In this document: one piece after another, positions 19,060-28,066 of the stretch
Position numbering within the stretch: the first letter of the stretch is position 1
How the letters are laid out: each line of letters begins with the position of its first letter
NCBI GenBank assembly: GCA_964558445.1
Contig: CAZLEA010000005.1
Span: forward strand, 24,282-88,281
From: CAYXVJ01 sp964558445
GTDB taxonomy: Bacteria > Bacillota > Clostridia > Saccharofermentanales > Fastidiosipilaceae
DNA: 64,000 nt
Reading direction: 5' to 3'
Program-made: the position numbers and the translations under genes
The notes under the pieces: model-generated
What the model saw: only the letters and a program-made list of their open reading frames with translations
Databases searched by the model: none
Told to the model about the DNA's origin: nothing

Positions 19060-20016
19060 TTAGAACAACGCGTATTCCGGTTCGATCTTGCGAACGATGC
19101 CGTTGGCGACGTTCACGATTACGAAACCGATGACGGACTGATACAGACCGGCTGCAGCAGAATACGAGAAGTTAAACTGATTGATCATGGTACGGTAGGT
19201 ATAGAGCTCGATGATATCGGTCATAGGCTGCAGGTTCGCATTCGCCGTACCGATGATGTTGTAGAAGAGGCCGAAGTTACCGCGCATGATACCGCCGATC
19301 GAGAAGAGCACCAGGATAATCACGGTGGGCTTGAGGCTTGGTAAGATGATGTATTTGATCTCTTGGACCATGTTGGCACCGTCGATCTTCGCCGCTTCCA
19401 GGATCTCGGAATCGATACCCATAATGGTGGCAAAATAAACGATCGAGCCATAACCCGTGCTCTGCCACAGATGCGCCAGCACGATGATGAACGGCCAGAT
19501 GTTCGGCTTCGCGTAGAAGGAGATCTTCTCCCTACCGAGCGAGGTCAAGATGCCGTTGATGAAACCGTAATCGTAATTCAATAGATTGAAGACGAGGAAG
19601 CCGACGAGTACCGCCGAGATGAAGTAGGGCAGGAACATGAAGCTCTGCGTGATCTTCTTGTAGCGTTTCGAGGTCGTCATGTTCAGCATAATCGCAACCG
19701 CGACTTGCAAGACGTTACCGACTACGATGAAGGCCAGGTTATAGAGCACGGTATTCCTGGTCAATTGCCAGAGCTTACCGGAGCTCCAGAGGAACTTGAA
19801 GTTTGACAAGCCGACAAACGGGCTCTTGAAGATACCCATGTTGTACTTGAAGTTCGTGAACGCGATATACGCGCCCGGCATGGGTATGTAGTTAAACACG
19901 ACAAAAAACAAGATTGCCGGCATACACATGAGAAACAAGGTTCGATTATTGCGCATACGAATCCAAAATCTAGATTTGGGCTTCAACGCCAAGGGCTGTT
20001 CACCGTTCTTCTTCAT
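19060..20016 (-). CDS. Sugar ABC transporter permease, LplB type
   Basis: 318-residue permease with six predicted membrane segments, starting with LFLMCMPAILFFVVFNYIPM. The EAA loop lies at EILEAAKIDGANMVQEIKYIILPSLKPT. Conserved GLSNFKFL and AYIAFTNFKYNMGI segments mark the LplB branch. First gene of the transporter operon; GAGGTAAGA precedes ATG 20016. Confidence 0.95.
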   Translation of the reverse strand: MKKNGEQPLALKPKSRFWIRMRNNRTLFLMCMPAILFFVVFNYIPMPGAYIAFTNFKYNMGIFKSPFVGLSNFKFLWSSGKLWQLTRNTVLYNLAFIVVGNVLQVAVAIMLNMTTSKRYKKITQSFMFLPYFISAVLVGFLVFNLLNYDYGFINGILTSLGREKISFYAKPNIWPFIIVLAHLWQSTGYGSIVYFATIMGIDSEILEAAKIDGANMVQEIKYIILPSLKPTVIILVLFSIGGIMRGNFGLFYNIIGTANANLQPMTDIIELYTYRTMINQFNFSYSAAAGLYQSVIGFVIVNVANGIVRKIEPEYALF

Positions 20017-20456
20017 CTTCTTACCTCAGTCCCCGTCGGATGACGGCCTTCCATTCGTATGAAACCGCTCAAGTCCGCTTGATTTGAAATCGATTTCACA
20101 CTTCCCCTTAAAATAACCCGATGCACCACCAATTCTCAATGGGATCGGGACATTTCCCTCTTGCCTCGTTTAGGACAAATAATCAGGTCTGAGGAAAATT
20201 ATCTGCGTCGTTCTTGTCACATGCACATTGTACTCATAATCTTAACTATCGGTCAAGCTGTAACAGACAACTTTTGTTGTGAGATTGTCAAGCTCGATGT
20301 TTCGGAAGCGATTTATATGCGTCAGATGCCGAGATATCAGCTAAGAAACGGGTTTCAGACAAGCTGAACGCTAAGGCTCGTCGAGGTGCACAAACCGCAC
20401 GAATAACTTCCCCTCTATCAACAGCAGTCCATCTTCAGCCTTATGAAACAGATAGC
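20017..20456. other. Intergenic region upstream of the transporter operon
   Basis: The full spacer between the LplB start and the xylB stop is 516 bases. It holds the operator palindrome and the xylB terminator listed separately. A 68-codon open frame at 20161-20367 lacks a ribosome binding site and is not credible. Otherwise nothing recognised. Confidence 0.5.
20085..20098. promoter_or_regulatory. LacI-type / cre-like operator upstream of the transporter operon
   Basis: TGAAATCGATTTCA is a perfect 14-bp palindrome with central CG, matching both LacI-family operators and the CcpA cre consensus (TGWNANCGNTNWCA). It lies 69 bases before the LplB start codon, where it could serve the LacI regulator at 15227-16294, CcpA, or both. 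Confidence 0.7.
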
Positions 20457-20490
20457 AAAAGCGCCCATGCAGTTATCCCACACAGGCGCC
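20457..20490 (-). terminator. Rho-independent terminator of xylA-xylB
   Basis: On the minus strand GCGCCTGTG pairs with CATGGGCGC (two G-U pairs) and is followed by TTTTGCT, about 45 bases after the xylB stop. Confidence 0.65.
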
Positions 20491-20532
20491 CTCCTCATCC
20501 GATTGAATAAATCACAGGTTTCGCGTGATCGA

Positions 20533-22053
20533 TCAGATCTGTGCCAGAGCCTTGTAGCAATCCTCCAGGGCCGGGTACAGTGTCTTGTAAACACCATAGA
20601 CACGCTGATAGGCATCGCTATGCTCCGCATCGGGACGACTCCCCTCGCCTAGTGCGATCGTGGCCGCACAGGCCTCTTCGAGCGATGCATAAGCACCGGT
20701 ACCGACCATAGCGAGCAGAGCCACGCCGAGCGTACCGCCACCGCTATTCGTCAGAGCCGCAACGGGCACGCCATAGACGTCCGCCAGAATCTGACGCCAG
20801 AAGGGGCTTGCTCCGCCGCCGGTCGCACGCATATCGTCAACCTCCAGGCCCATGCCGCGCATAATCTCAAGGCCGTCCAATTGCGAGAACGAGACTCCCT
20901 CCATAACCGCGCGAATCAGGTGTGCCTGCTTGTGCATGGCCGACAGACCGAAGAACACGCCGCGCGCATCCGCATCGAGCCAGGGCGTCCGCTCGCCCAT
21001 CAAGTAGGGCAAGTAGAGGAGGCGATCCGAACCGATCGGCACCTCGGCAGCTATCTTGTCCATGTAGGCATAGAGCGGCAAGCCCTCCAGCTCGGCAGCC
21101 TCCGCCAAGTCACCACAGAACTCATCGCGAAACCACTTCAGAGATAGGCCCGCAGCCTGCGTCACGCTCATCACATGCCACGCACCGGGCACAGCCGCGC
21201 AGAAGGTATGGACACGACCCTCGGGATCGATATGCATCTCATCTGTATGCGCGAAGATAACACCGGATGTCCCAATCGTCGTAAACGCACGACCCTCGGT
21301 CACAACACCCGTGCCGATCGCAGCCGCCGCGTTATCGCCCGCACCGCCGACGACTGCCGTGCCGGGATTCAAACCGGTAAGCTCCGCCGCCTCTTCCGAT
21401 ACATGCCCGCTGACCTCAACGGATTCATAGACCGGCGCAAGCAGCGATTTATCGATATCAAGCAGCTCCAAGAGCTCATCCGACCAATCTCTGGCACCGA
21501 TATCCAGCAGCTGCATGCCCGAGGCATCCGAGACCTCGGTCGCAAATATGTCGGTCAGCTTATAACGGATATAGTCCTTGGGTAGTAAGATCTTCTTACA
21601 GCGCTTGTAATTCTCCGGCTCATGCTTACGAACCCACAGGATCTTACTCGCCGTGAAACCCGTGATCGCAGGATTCGCCGTGATCTCGATCATCCTCTCG
21701 TGTCCGACGATGCGATTGAGGTCTGCCACCTCTTCTGCCGTACGCTGATCCGCCCAGATAATCGAGGGGCGTATCACTTCGCCTGCGCTATCGAGCATAA
21801 CGAGGCCATGCATCTGACCGGACAAGCCGATGCCCTGTACATCTTCCTTGGCGACACCCGTCTTCTTCAACACAGCTGCGATCGTGCCGACGACAGCCTC
21901 CCACCAATCGATCGGATCCTGCTCCGCCCAACCGTTTCTGGGTTGCGACAGCGGATACTCGATCAATTCGGATGCAAGCGCCTGACCCGTAACGTCATAG
22001 AGGACCGTCTTCGTACCGGACGTGCCGATATCGATACCTAAGTACAATGCCAT
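20533..22053 (-). CDS. xylB: Xylulokinase
   Basis: 506-residue FGGY kinase making D-xylulose-5-phosphate. N-terminus LYLGIDIGTSGTKTVLYDVTG is the phosphate-1 loop; GIGLSGQMHGLVMLD, AVVGGAGDNAAAAIGTG, and TIGTSGVIFAHTDE are strong xylulokinase signatures; MRATGGGASPFWRQILADVYGVPV forms the C-terminal ATP site. GAGGAGAG precedes ATG 22053. Second gene of the xylA-xylB operon. Confidence 0.97.
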   Translation of the reverse strand: MALYLGIDIGTSGTKTVLYDVTGQALASELIEYPLSQPRNGWAEQDPIDWWEAVVGTIAAVLKKTGVAKEDVQGIGLSGQMHGLVMLDSAGEVIRPSIIWADQRTAEEVADLNRIVGHERMIEITANPAITGFTASKILWVRKHEPENYKRCKKILLPKDYIRYKLTDIFATEVSDASGMQLLDIGARDWSDELLELLDIDKSLLAPVYESVEVSGHVSEEAAELTGLNPGTAVVGGAGDNAAAAIGTGVVTEGRAFTTIGTSGVIFAHTDEMHIDPEGRVHTFCAAVPGAWHVMSVTQAAGLSLKWFRDEFCGDLAEAAELEGLPLYAYMDKIAAEVPIGSDRLLYLPYLMGERTPWLDADARGVFFGLSAMHKQAHLIRAVMEGVSFSQLDGLEIMRGMGLEVDDMRATGGGASPFWRQILADVYGVPVAALTNSGGGTLGVALLAMVGTGAYASLEEACAATIALGEGSRPDAEHSDAYQRVYGVYKTLYPALEDCYKALAQI

Positions 22054-22089
22054 CTCATCTCTCCTCTTCTACTCTTCACTCATGTACAA

Positions 22090-22113
22090 ACGGCCGACCT
22101 CTCGGCCGGCCGT
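22090..22113 (-). terminator. Intercistronic hairpin between xylA and xylB
   Basis: ACGGCCG (22090-22096) and CGGCCGT (22107-22113) form a GC-rich stem, followed on the minus strand by TTTGT. It probably attenuates transcription into xylB or protects the xylA mRNA 3' end, giving more isomerase than kinase. Confidence 0.6.
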
Positions 22114-22146
22114 CCTGTAGCGTTTAGTTTCGATATTAGTCAGGGC

Positions 22147-23460
22147 TTAGCCGAACATGATCTGGTTCAAGAGCATCTCGAGATACTCTTGGCGACCGGT
22201 CGAGGCCTTGACGTCGCCCAGTTCGAGGACATACGCTTCGAGCTCTGCCAGGCTCTTCTTACCCGCTCTGATCTCAGCGCCGATACCGGTGTTCCAACTG
22301 GCATAGCGATCGGTGACGAAGCCATCTAGGCGACCGTCTGTCTTGATCTTATCCGCGAGGCGAAGTCCGAGTGCAAAGGCATCCATACCCGAAATATACG
22401 AGTAGAAGATATCTTCCTTCGTGTTCGAGGCACGACGGGGCTTGGCGTCGAAGTTCAGACCGCCGTTGGTGAAGCCGCCGGCATCCAGGATCTCGAGCAT
22501 AGCAAGCGCTGTGTCGTAGATGTTCGTCGGGAACTGGTCTGTATCCCAGCCAAGCAGGAGGTCACCCGTATTCGCATCGACGGAACCGAAGGCGCCGTTC
22601 TGAGCAGCCATACGAAGCTCATGCTGGAAGGTGTGGCCTGCAAGTGTCGCGTGATTCGCTTCGACGTTCATCTTGAAGTCGCCGAGTAAGTCGTTGGCAC
22701 GCAGGAAGTTACAAGCGGTAGCGACGTCGAAATCGTACTGATGCTTCATCGGCTCCTTCGGCTTGGGTTCGATATAGAAGTCACCCGTGAAACCGATGGA
22801 ACGACCGTAGTCTCTGGCCATGGTCATCAAACGGGCCATGTTGTCGAGTTCGAGTTCAACGTTGGTGTTGAGGAGGGTCTCATAGCCTTCGCGACCGCCC
22901 CAGAAGACATAGCCTGTACCACCGAGTTCAACGGTGATCTCGAGCGCCTTCTTGATTTGTGCAGCGGCAAAAGCAAACACATCTGCCGACGGCGATGTAC
23001 CCGCACCGTTCATGTAACGGGGGTTCGTGAAGCAGTTGGCCGTGCCCCAGAGCAGCTTCTTACCGGAGTCCTTCATCAGATCCTTGAGCAACTTGGTGAT
23101 GCGATCCAAGCGTTGATTGGTCTCTCTGAGATTGTCGGCCTCGGGTGCGATGTCTCTGTCGTGGAAGCAGTAGTAGTCGATATCCAGCTTGTCCATCAAC
23201 TCGAAGGCTGCAACTGCCTTGTTCTCTGCCGATGTCATCGGATCGCTGCTACCGTAGGTCTTGTCGATCGTCTCGGAACCGAACATATCGGTACCGCCGG
23301 CCACCATCGTGTGCCAGTAGCTCATGCCAAACTTGAGCTGCTCGCGCATGGTCTTGCCCGCGATGACCTCATCGGGGTTGTAGTACTTGAACGCGAAGGG
23401 ATTATCGGATCCCGCACCCTCATACTTGATCTTCGGAATATCTTTATAAAACTCTGCCAT
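22147..23460 (-). CDS. xylA: Xylose isomerase (class II)
   Basis: 437 residues, typical of class II enzymes. Converts D-xylose to D-xylulose in a TIM barrel with two metal ions. Catalytic His100 and Asp103 lie in YYCFHDRDIAPE; VFWGGREGYE, NVEANHATLAGHTFQHEL and GSVDANTGDLLLGWDTDQFP supply metal ligands. AAGGAGACAAGT precedes ATG 23460. Divergent from xylR, with a XylR-type operator over its promoter. Confidence 0.98.
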   Translation of the reverse strand: MAEFYKDIPKIKYEGAGSDNPFAFKYYNPDEVIAGKTMREQLKFGMSYWHTMVAGGTDMFGSETIDKTYGSSDPMTSAENKAVAAFELMDKLDIDYYCFHDRDIAPEADNLRETNQRLDRITKLLKDLMKDSGKKLLWGTANCFTNPRYMNGAGTSPSADVFAFAAAQIKKALEITVELGGTGYVFWGGREGYETLLNTNVELELDNMARLMTMARDYGRSIGFTGDFYIEPKPKEPMKHQYDFDVATACNFLRANDLLGDFKMNVEANHATLAGHTFQHELRMAAQNGAFGSVDANTGDLLLGWDTDQFPTNIYDTALAMLEILDAGGFTNGGLNFDAKPRRASNTKEDIFYSYISGMDAFALGLRLADKIKTDGRLDGFVTDRYASWNTGIGAEIRAGKKSLAELEAYVLELGDVKASTGRQEYLEMLLNQIMFG

Positions 23461-23497
23461 ACTTGTCTCCTTCGCGATGACTCGCTCATGAAATTAC

Positions 23498-23518
23498 TTT
23501 GTTAGCGCATCTAACTAA
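23498..23518. promoter_or_regulatory. XylR operator
   Basis: The minus strand reads TTAGTTAG, five bases, CTAACAAA: an imperfect palindrome (7 of 8) close to the known Gram-positive XylR operator (TTAGTTTGTT...AACAAACTAA type). It lies just downstream of the xylA -10 box, where a bound repressor would block initiation. Confidence 0.75.
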
Positions 23519-23528
23519 CTTTGCTAAT

Positions 23529-23557
23529 ATATTAAACAGCACAACGGCAAGCGTCAA
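23529..23557 (-). promoter_or_regulatory. Sigma-A promoter of xylA-xylB
   Basis: Minus strand TTGACG (23552-23557), exactly 17-base spacer, TAATAT (23529-23534). Confidence 0.75.
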
Positions 23558-23652
23558 GCCAAATATTGCTTTATTTGGTCCAAAATCTGTGGTCTTCCCA
23601 ATAATTCACCGTTCCATTACAATTGCTAGGAAGGAAAGAGAGGATATTTGTG

Positions 23653-24834
23653 ATGGATAAGAGCAACCCGACACTCGTACGCGCTCACAATGAGCGCTTG
23701 ATCATGGAGACAATTCTGGAGCATCAGCCGCTCTCTCGTGCCGATCTGTCCAGATTGACAAACCTGAACAAGGTCTCCGTATCCGAGATCGTTTCGGGCC
23801 TCCTCGCAGAAGAATGGATCGTCGAATGCGGCTCGGGCGAGTCGCGCGGCGGCCGCAAACCCGTTCTCCTGGAACAGAACCATCAGAAGGCAATCGTCTT
23901 CTCCATCAATTTGGCACCCGACCTCATCACATCGGTCGCAAGCTGGATCGACGGCAGTCTGCTCTTCGAGCCCGTAGCCCGCGGTATCGATGTCAAGCGC
24001 CGTGACGTCGGCGAGCTATTGGAGAACGAGGTAGACCTCCTCATGGATCGCTGCCATGAGATCTTGGTCGATCGCCATCTGGCGCCGAACATCGCAGGCC
24101 TCACCATCGCCATCCACGGCAACGTCTATCAGAACAAGATCCTCTTCACACCCTACTACGATCTGGTCGGATTGAACCTCGCAGAAGATCTCGAGGAGCG
24201 CTACGGCTTCCCGGTCCACCTCCATAACGAGGCTAATCTCTGTGCCCTCGGCGAGCTCGGCCTGATGGAGCCCAGAGCGGACTTCATCTCGATCAGCATC
24301 CACACCGGTATCGGCGCGGGCATCGTTCGCGGCGGACAACTAGACCCCGGCCAAGAGGGTTTCTCGGGCGAGGTCGGTCATATGATTGTCGTACCGGACG
24401 GCGAAGCCTGCCCCTGCGGCAACAGCGGCTGTATTGAGCAATACGCCTCGGACCGCGCCCTGCGCACGCTCTATCGCAATCGCAGCGGACACGCGGCCGC
24501 ACGCTTCCGAGACATGCCGGAAGCCTATAGGCGCCTCGACACGGACGCGATCTATTGCGTCCAGCAATTCACCGTCTACATGTCGATCCTGATTAATAAC
24601 GTGATTCGCCTGCTCGATCCGAGCACGGTCATCCTCCACAGCCGCTTGACGGCCGCCCTACCGGAAGTGATCCCCTCCATCGAGCGCCAGATCAAGTGCA
24701 AGATCAAGTCAGGCACGAAGATCCGTAACTCCAGGCTAGGCCAACAAGCGGTCCTCTACGGCGGCATCTACGAAGCGGCGAGGGTCTACTACGGTGTCGG
24801 ACATCTGCGACTGCGGACGGGGCAGAAGGCTTAG
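23653..24834 (+). CDS. xylR: Xylose operon repressor XylR (ROK family)
   Basis: 393 residues. An N-terminal winged HTH (RLIMETILEHQPLSRADLSRLTNLNKVSVSEIVSGLL in outline, residues about 12-48) precedes a ROK sugar-kinase-like sensor with the zinc motif CPCGNSGCIEQYAS and GEVGHMIV. Start ATG 23653 is preferred, with AGAGGA eight bases earlier; the GTG immediately before could also be used. Divergent position from xylA and the operator between them support the name. Confidence 0.92.
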   Translation: MDKSNPTLVRAHNERLIMETILEHQPLSRADLSRLTNLNKVSVSEIVSGLLAEEWIVECGSGESRGGRKPVLLEQNHQKAIVFSINLAPDLITSVASWIDGSLLFEPVARGIDVKRRDVGELLENEVDLLMDRCHEILVDRHLAPNIAGLTIAIHGNVYQNKILFTPYYDLVGLNLAEDLEERYGFPVHLHNEANLCALGELGLMEPRADFISISIHTGIGAGIVRGGQLDPGQEGFSGEVGHMIVVPDGEACPCGNSGCIEQYASDRALRTLYRNRSGHAAARFRDMPEAYRRLDTDAIYCVQQFTVYMSILINNVIRLLDPSTVILHSRLTAALPEVIPSIERQIKCKIKSGTKIRNSRLGQQAVLYGGIYEAARVYYGVGHLRLRTGQKA

Positions 24835-24858
24835 ATATAACTGAAATATGCATGAGCA

Positions 24859-25863
24859 CTAGAGTATCGTAATCCCCTTCTCTTCGAAGATCGAGATCGT
24901 CTCCTCATCCCAGATCGAGGATTGGACCTCACCGATATGCGCCTTACCAAGCAGGAGCAAGCAGAGCCTCGACTGGCCGATGCCTCCGCCGATAGTCTGC
25001 GGCAACTTGTCTTCTAGCACCAATTTGTGGAAGGGCAGGTCTCGTCGATCGTCACACGATGCAGCCGTCAACTGTCTATCCATCGTCTCGGCATCCACAC
25101 GAATCCCCATCGAAGAGAGCTCCACCGCCTGTTGCAGTATCTCGGACCAGATCAGGAGATCACCGTTTAGCATCCAGTCATCATAGTCCGGTGCTCTGCC
25201 CGAGTGCGGTTTACCATCCTTCAGAGGATGGCCGATCCCAATCACAAACGTCGTGTGATGCTCTCGCACGTAGACATGCTCTCGCTCTTCTGGGCTGAGG
25301 TCCGGATACAAGGCCTCCAGCTCCTCTGCATGGATGAAGCTGACATGCGGATCAAACAATTCGGGAAGCCCGGGATAACGGGCCTTGACCGCTGCTTGGG
25401 TGCCGATAATCGCGAGCACAATTCGCTCCACAACATCTCGCAAATAGGCTTCGTGGCGATCCCCGGGGCTCATCACCTTCTCCCAATCCCACTGATCGAC
25501 GTAGATCGAGTGGAGGTTATCGAGGTCCTCATCGCGACGAATCGCATTCATATCCGTATACAGGCCCTTGGCTTCCCAGAAGTCATAGCGCCAGAGCGCA
25601 TAGCGCTTCCACTTGGCAAGCGACTGTACGATCTCGCCCACGCCCTCACTTGCCGGTATATCGAAGCGGACCGGGCGCTCTCTACCACTCAAATTATCGT
25701 TTAATCCGAGCTCGGGCGAGACGACGAGCGGCGCACTGACACGCTTGAGATTCAGCGCATCACCCAAACGATCGCTAAACGTATACTTGATCAACTCGAT
25801 TGCAGCCTGCGTCTCATAGAGATTCAGTGTCGGCCGATAGCCCTCCGGACAATAAGAACCCAT
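24859..25863 (-). CDS. asnA: Aspartate--ammonia ligase
   Basis: 334 residues, the family length (about 330-340). Makes L-asparagine from aspartate, ammonia and ATP; class II aminoacyl-tRNA-synthetase-like fold. Recognised by VSAPLVVSPELGLNDNLSGRERPVRFDIP, VQSLAKWKRYALWRYDF, LHSIYVDQWDWEKVM and the C-terminal TIGGGIGQSRLCLLLLGKAHIGEVQ. GGGAGGAGATGAC precedes ATG 25863. Convergent with xylR and unrelated to it in function. Confidence 0.97.
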   Translation of the reverse strand: MGSYCPEGYRPTLNLYETQAAIELIKYTFSDRLGDALNLKRVSAPLVVSPELGLNDNLSGRERPVRFDIPASEGVGEIVQSLAKWKRYALWRYDFWEAKGLYTDMNAIRRDEDLDNLHSIYVDQWDWEKVMSPGDRHEAYLRDVVERIVLAIIGTQAAVKARYPGLPELFDPHVSFIHAEELEALYPDLSPEEREHVYVREHHTTFVIGIGHPLKDGKPHSGRAPDYDDWMLNGDLLIWSEILQQAVELSSMGIRVDAETMDRQLTAASCDDRRDLPFHKLVLEDKLPQTIGGGIGQSRLCLLLLGKAHIGEVQSSIWDEETISIFEEKGITIL

Positions 25864-25917
25864 GTCATCTCCTCCCGAAATCAGTCTATTGATTCGTATG
25901 ATCCATCATATAGAAAT

Positions 25918-25945
25918 ATGCACCCGATCTCCAGACCGAATGCAT
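25918..25945 (-). terminator. Hairpin after the small membrane protein gene
   Basis: Minus strand ATGCATTCGGTC pairs with GATCGGGTGCAT over 12 positions with G-U wobbles and a four-base loop, then ATTTC. It lies between the small membrane protein gene and asnA. Confidence 0.55.
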
Positions 25946-25978
25946 ACCTAAACCATACCGCTATTCGCTATTGTGCGA

Positions 25979-26227
25979 TCAGTAGGGGTTCTGACGCCTC
26001 TGACGTCTCTTCGCCGCCAAGACAATCACGATTGCTGCCACGCTCGTAATCAACAGAGCAAGCGGCAAGAATCTGAGCGGACTCCCGAACATCGGCATCT
26101 GCCTCGCAATATAGGTATCGAGTACACCGTTACTCCTGTGCATATTCATGCGGTGACTATATATGGACTCGACTCCGGCCGAGTGATGCGGCATCATGCG
26201 CGAGACGAAACGATCAAACATATACAT
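25979..26227 (-). CDS. Small single-pass membrane protein, unknown function
   Basis: 82 residues. GGAGGT seven bases before ATG 26227 supports translation. A Met- and His-rich N-terminal half (RMMPHHS, HRMNMHRSN) is followed by one membrane segment (FLPLALLITSVAAIVIVLAA, about residues 53-72) and a basic tail KRRQRRQNPY, suggesting N-out, C-in topology. I do not recognise a family. The His/Met-rich part could bind metal, which is speculation. Confidence 0.6.
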   Translation of the reverse strand: MYMFDRFVSRMMPHHSAGVESIYSHRMNMHRSNGVLDTYIARQMPMFGSPLRFLPLALLITSVAAIVIVLAAKRRQRRQNPY

Positions 26228-26329
26228 GTTACTACCTCCAGTTTAACATCCGAATCGAATGTTTACCTCGCCAAATAGAATAGCATAGAATCGTGCCATC
26301 CTCCAGAGAGCGAAATCAGCCACAGTATA

Positions 26330-27945
26330 TCAGTAAGAGACTGAGTCACAGCGTGCTGGTTCCGCCTGCTCCTCGCAATCCGTCTCGCAATCCAGTGGGC
26401 CAGACGGCATGATCACGTTCTTCGTCTTCCATGTATCCCGGCGATACCAGATGTATGTAACTACTGCATTGATAACCCATGTTGATAACAAAGNNNNNNN
26501 NNNNNNNNNNNNNNNNNNNNNNNNNNNNNNNNNNNNNNNNNNNNNNNNNNNNNNNNNNNNNNNNNNNNNNNNNNNNNNNNNNNNNNNNNNNNNGCATTGA
26601 TAACCCATGTTGATAACAAAGAGAAGTAGATCGAGTACGGATGCCCCTTGGGCCATGCGTCGGACTTCGTGAGGAAGGCCAGGCCGTATGCCAGCGGCAC
26701 ACGCACAACGATCGTCGTCGCAAGCGAGATCCACATACCGGGCATCGTATCGCCCGCCCCTCGCATGATACCGCCATACACCTGCGTAAACGCCACAGCG
26801 ATATAGCCGATTGCGAGGATCTGCAGCTGCGCCATGGCCAAGTTGATCACAGCCGGTGTCTGCGTAAACAGCTTGATCAGCTTCGGACCGAAGATCATGA
26901 TCAGAATGACGATGAGTACAGAGGTGCCGACGGCGAGTTTGAGCCCCGCTCTACTGCCTTCCTTGACCCGATCGAGGCGCCTGGCCCCAATGTTCTGACC
27001 GACAAACGTAGAGATTGCGAGGCCGAACGTGAAGTTTGGCATCATCGCGAATCCATCGATACGCATCACAGCAGTATTGGCTGTGATGACTTGATAACCC
27101 ATCGAGTTCGTGAGCGCTTGCACCATAACCATAGCAAAGGAGAAGATAGCCTGCGTAAATCCCGAGGGCAGTCCGATACGAAGTAAGCTTCCGGTCAAGC
27201 CCTTGTCGGGGCGGAAGTGATGCGCCTGAAGCTTCACCACGTCTCTCATCCGCATAAGATGAACAATACAGAAGATTGCCGAGACCGCCTGCGAGATAAT
27301 GGTCGCCCACGCAGCACCCGCAACCCCCATGCCGAGGCCTGCGATAAACCATATATCGAGCACCGTATTGATCACGGTCGCGATCAAGAGGAAGGCGAGC
27401 GGCATAACCGAGTCACCCAAACCGCGCAGAATACCCGAGATTATGTTATAGAACGAGTTACCCAGCAGACCGATAAAGGTGATGCGCAGATACGCCGTCG
27501 ACATGTGGATAATCTCTTCTGGTGTCTGTAGCATCCGCAGGATCGATTCGGCAAACGGAACAGCAATTGCCATGATCAATAACGATGCAACCAGGATTAG
27601 CGTCAGTGAATTGCCGATTGCGGCGTTCAGTTTCTCCTTGTCCTTGGCTCCGAAATACTGGGAGACGAGGATACCGGATCCCGTCGAGATCGCGATAAAC
27701 ATGAACATCAAGAAGAAGATGATCGGCGTCGTGGCTCCGATTGCCGCGAGTGCCGTATCGCCGACATAGCGCCCGACGATAATCGAGTCGACCGTACTGT
27801 ACAATTGCTGCGCAACATTACCGATTAACAGAGGGACGGCGAACTTCGCCAGATTCGTCATCGGCGCACCCGTCGTCATATCCTGTGGTCCCAAGAAGTC
27901 CTTAATCCGGCGACCCAAACCGCGCCGTTCCTCATTCATAACCAT
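26330..27945 (-). CDS. MATE-family multidrug/cation exporter, split only by a false assembly gap
   Basis: Twelve-helix MATE/NorM-DinF-like exporter. N-terminus FAVPLLIGNVAQQLYSTVDSIIVGRYVG and the internal second half (LLRIGLPSGFTQAIFSFAMVMVQALTNSMG; AFTQVYGGIMRGAGDTMPGMW) are typical. The 100-N gap (26494-26593) is flanked by the same 28 bases on both sides; merging them gives one continuous frame through LLSTWVINAVVTYIWYRRDT to a stop at 26330, about 500 residues. Start uncertain: ATG 27945 has GGAG 13 bases upstream, while TTG 27975 in the same frame has GGGAG at seven bases, the better spacing. Divergent from the CE15-like gene. Substrate unknown. Confidence 0.9.
26494..26593. other. Scaffold gap (100 N) with identical 28-bp flanks
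   Basis: The 28 bases 26466-26493 are identical to 26594-26621. The contigs therefore overlap and the gap is very probably not real; 128 bases of the window coordinate are artefact. Confidence 0.95.
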
Positions 27946-28066
27946 TCTAATTAATCTACTCCACTCTAAATCCAAATACGTACTCCCGCAATTGTACCAC
28001 CTAGCGCTTGGCTATGGTATATATAAGTAAGTCTAGAAGATAATCACACGATACGGAGGTTAGCAA

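Noticed and set aside
20161..20367. 68-codon open frame upstream of the transporter operon
   Set aside because: No ribosome binding site, no recognisable domain, and it lies in a regulatory spacer.
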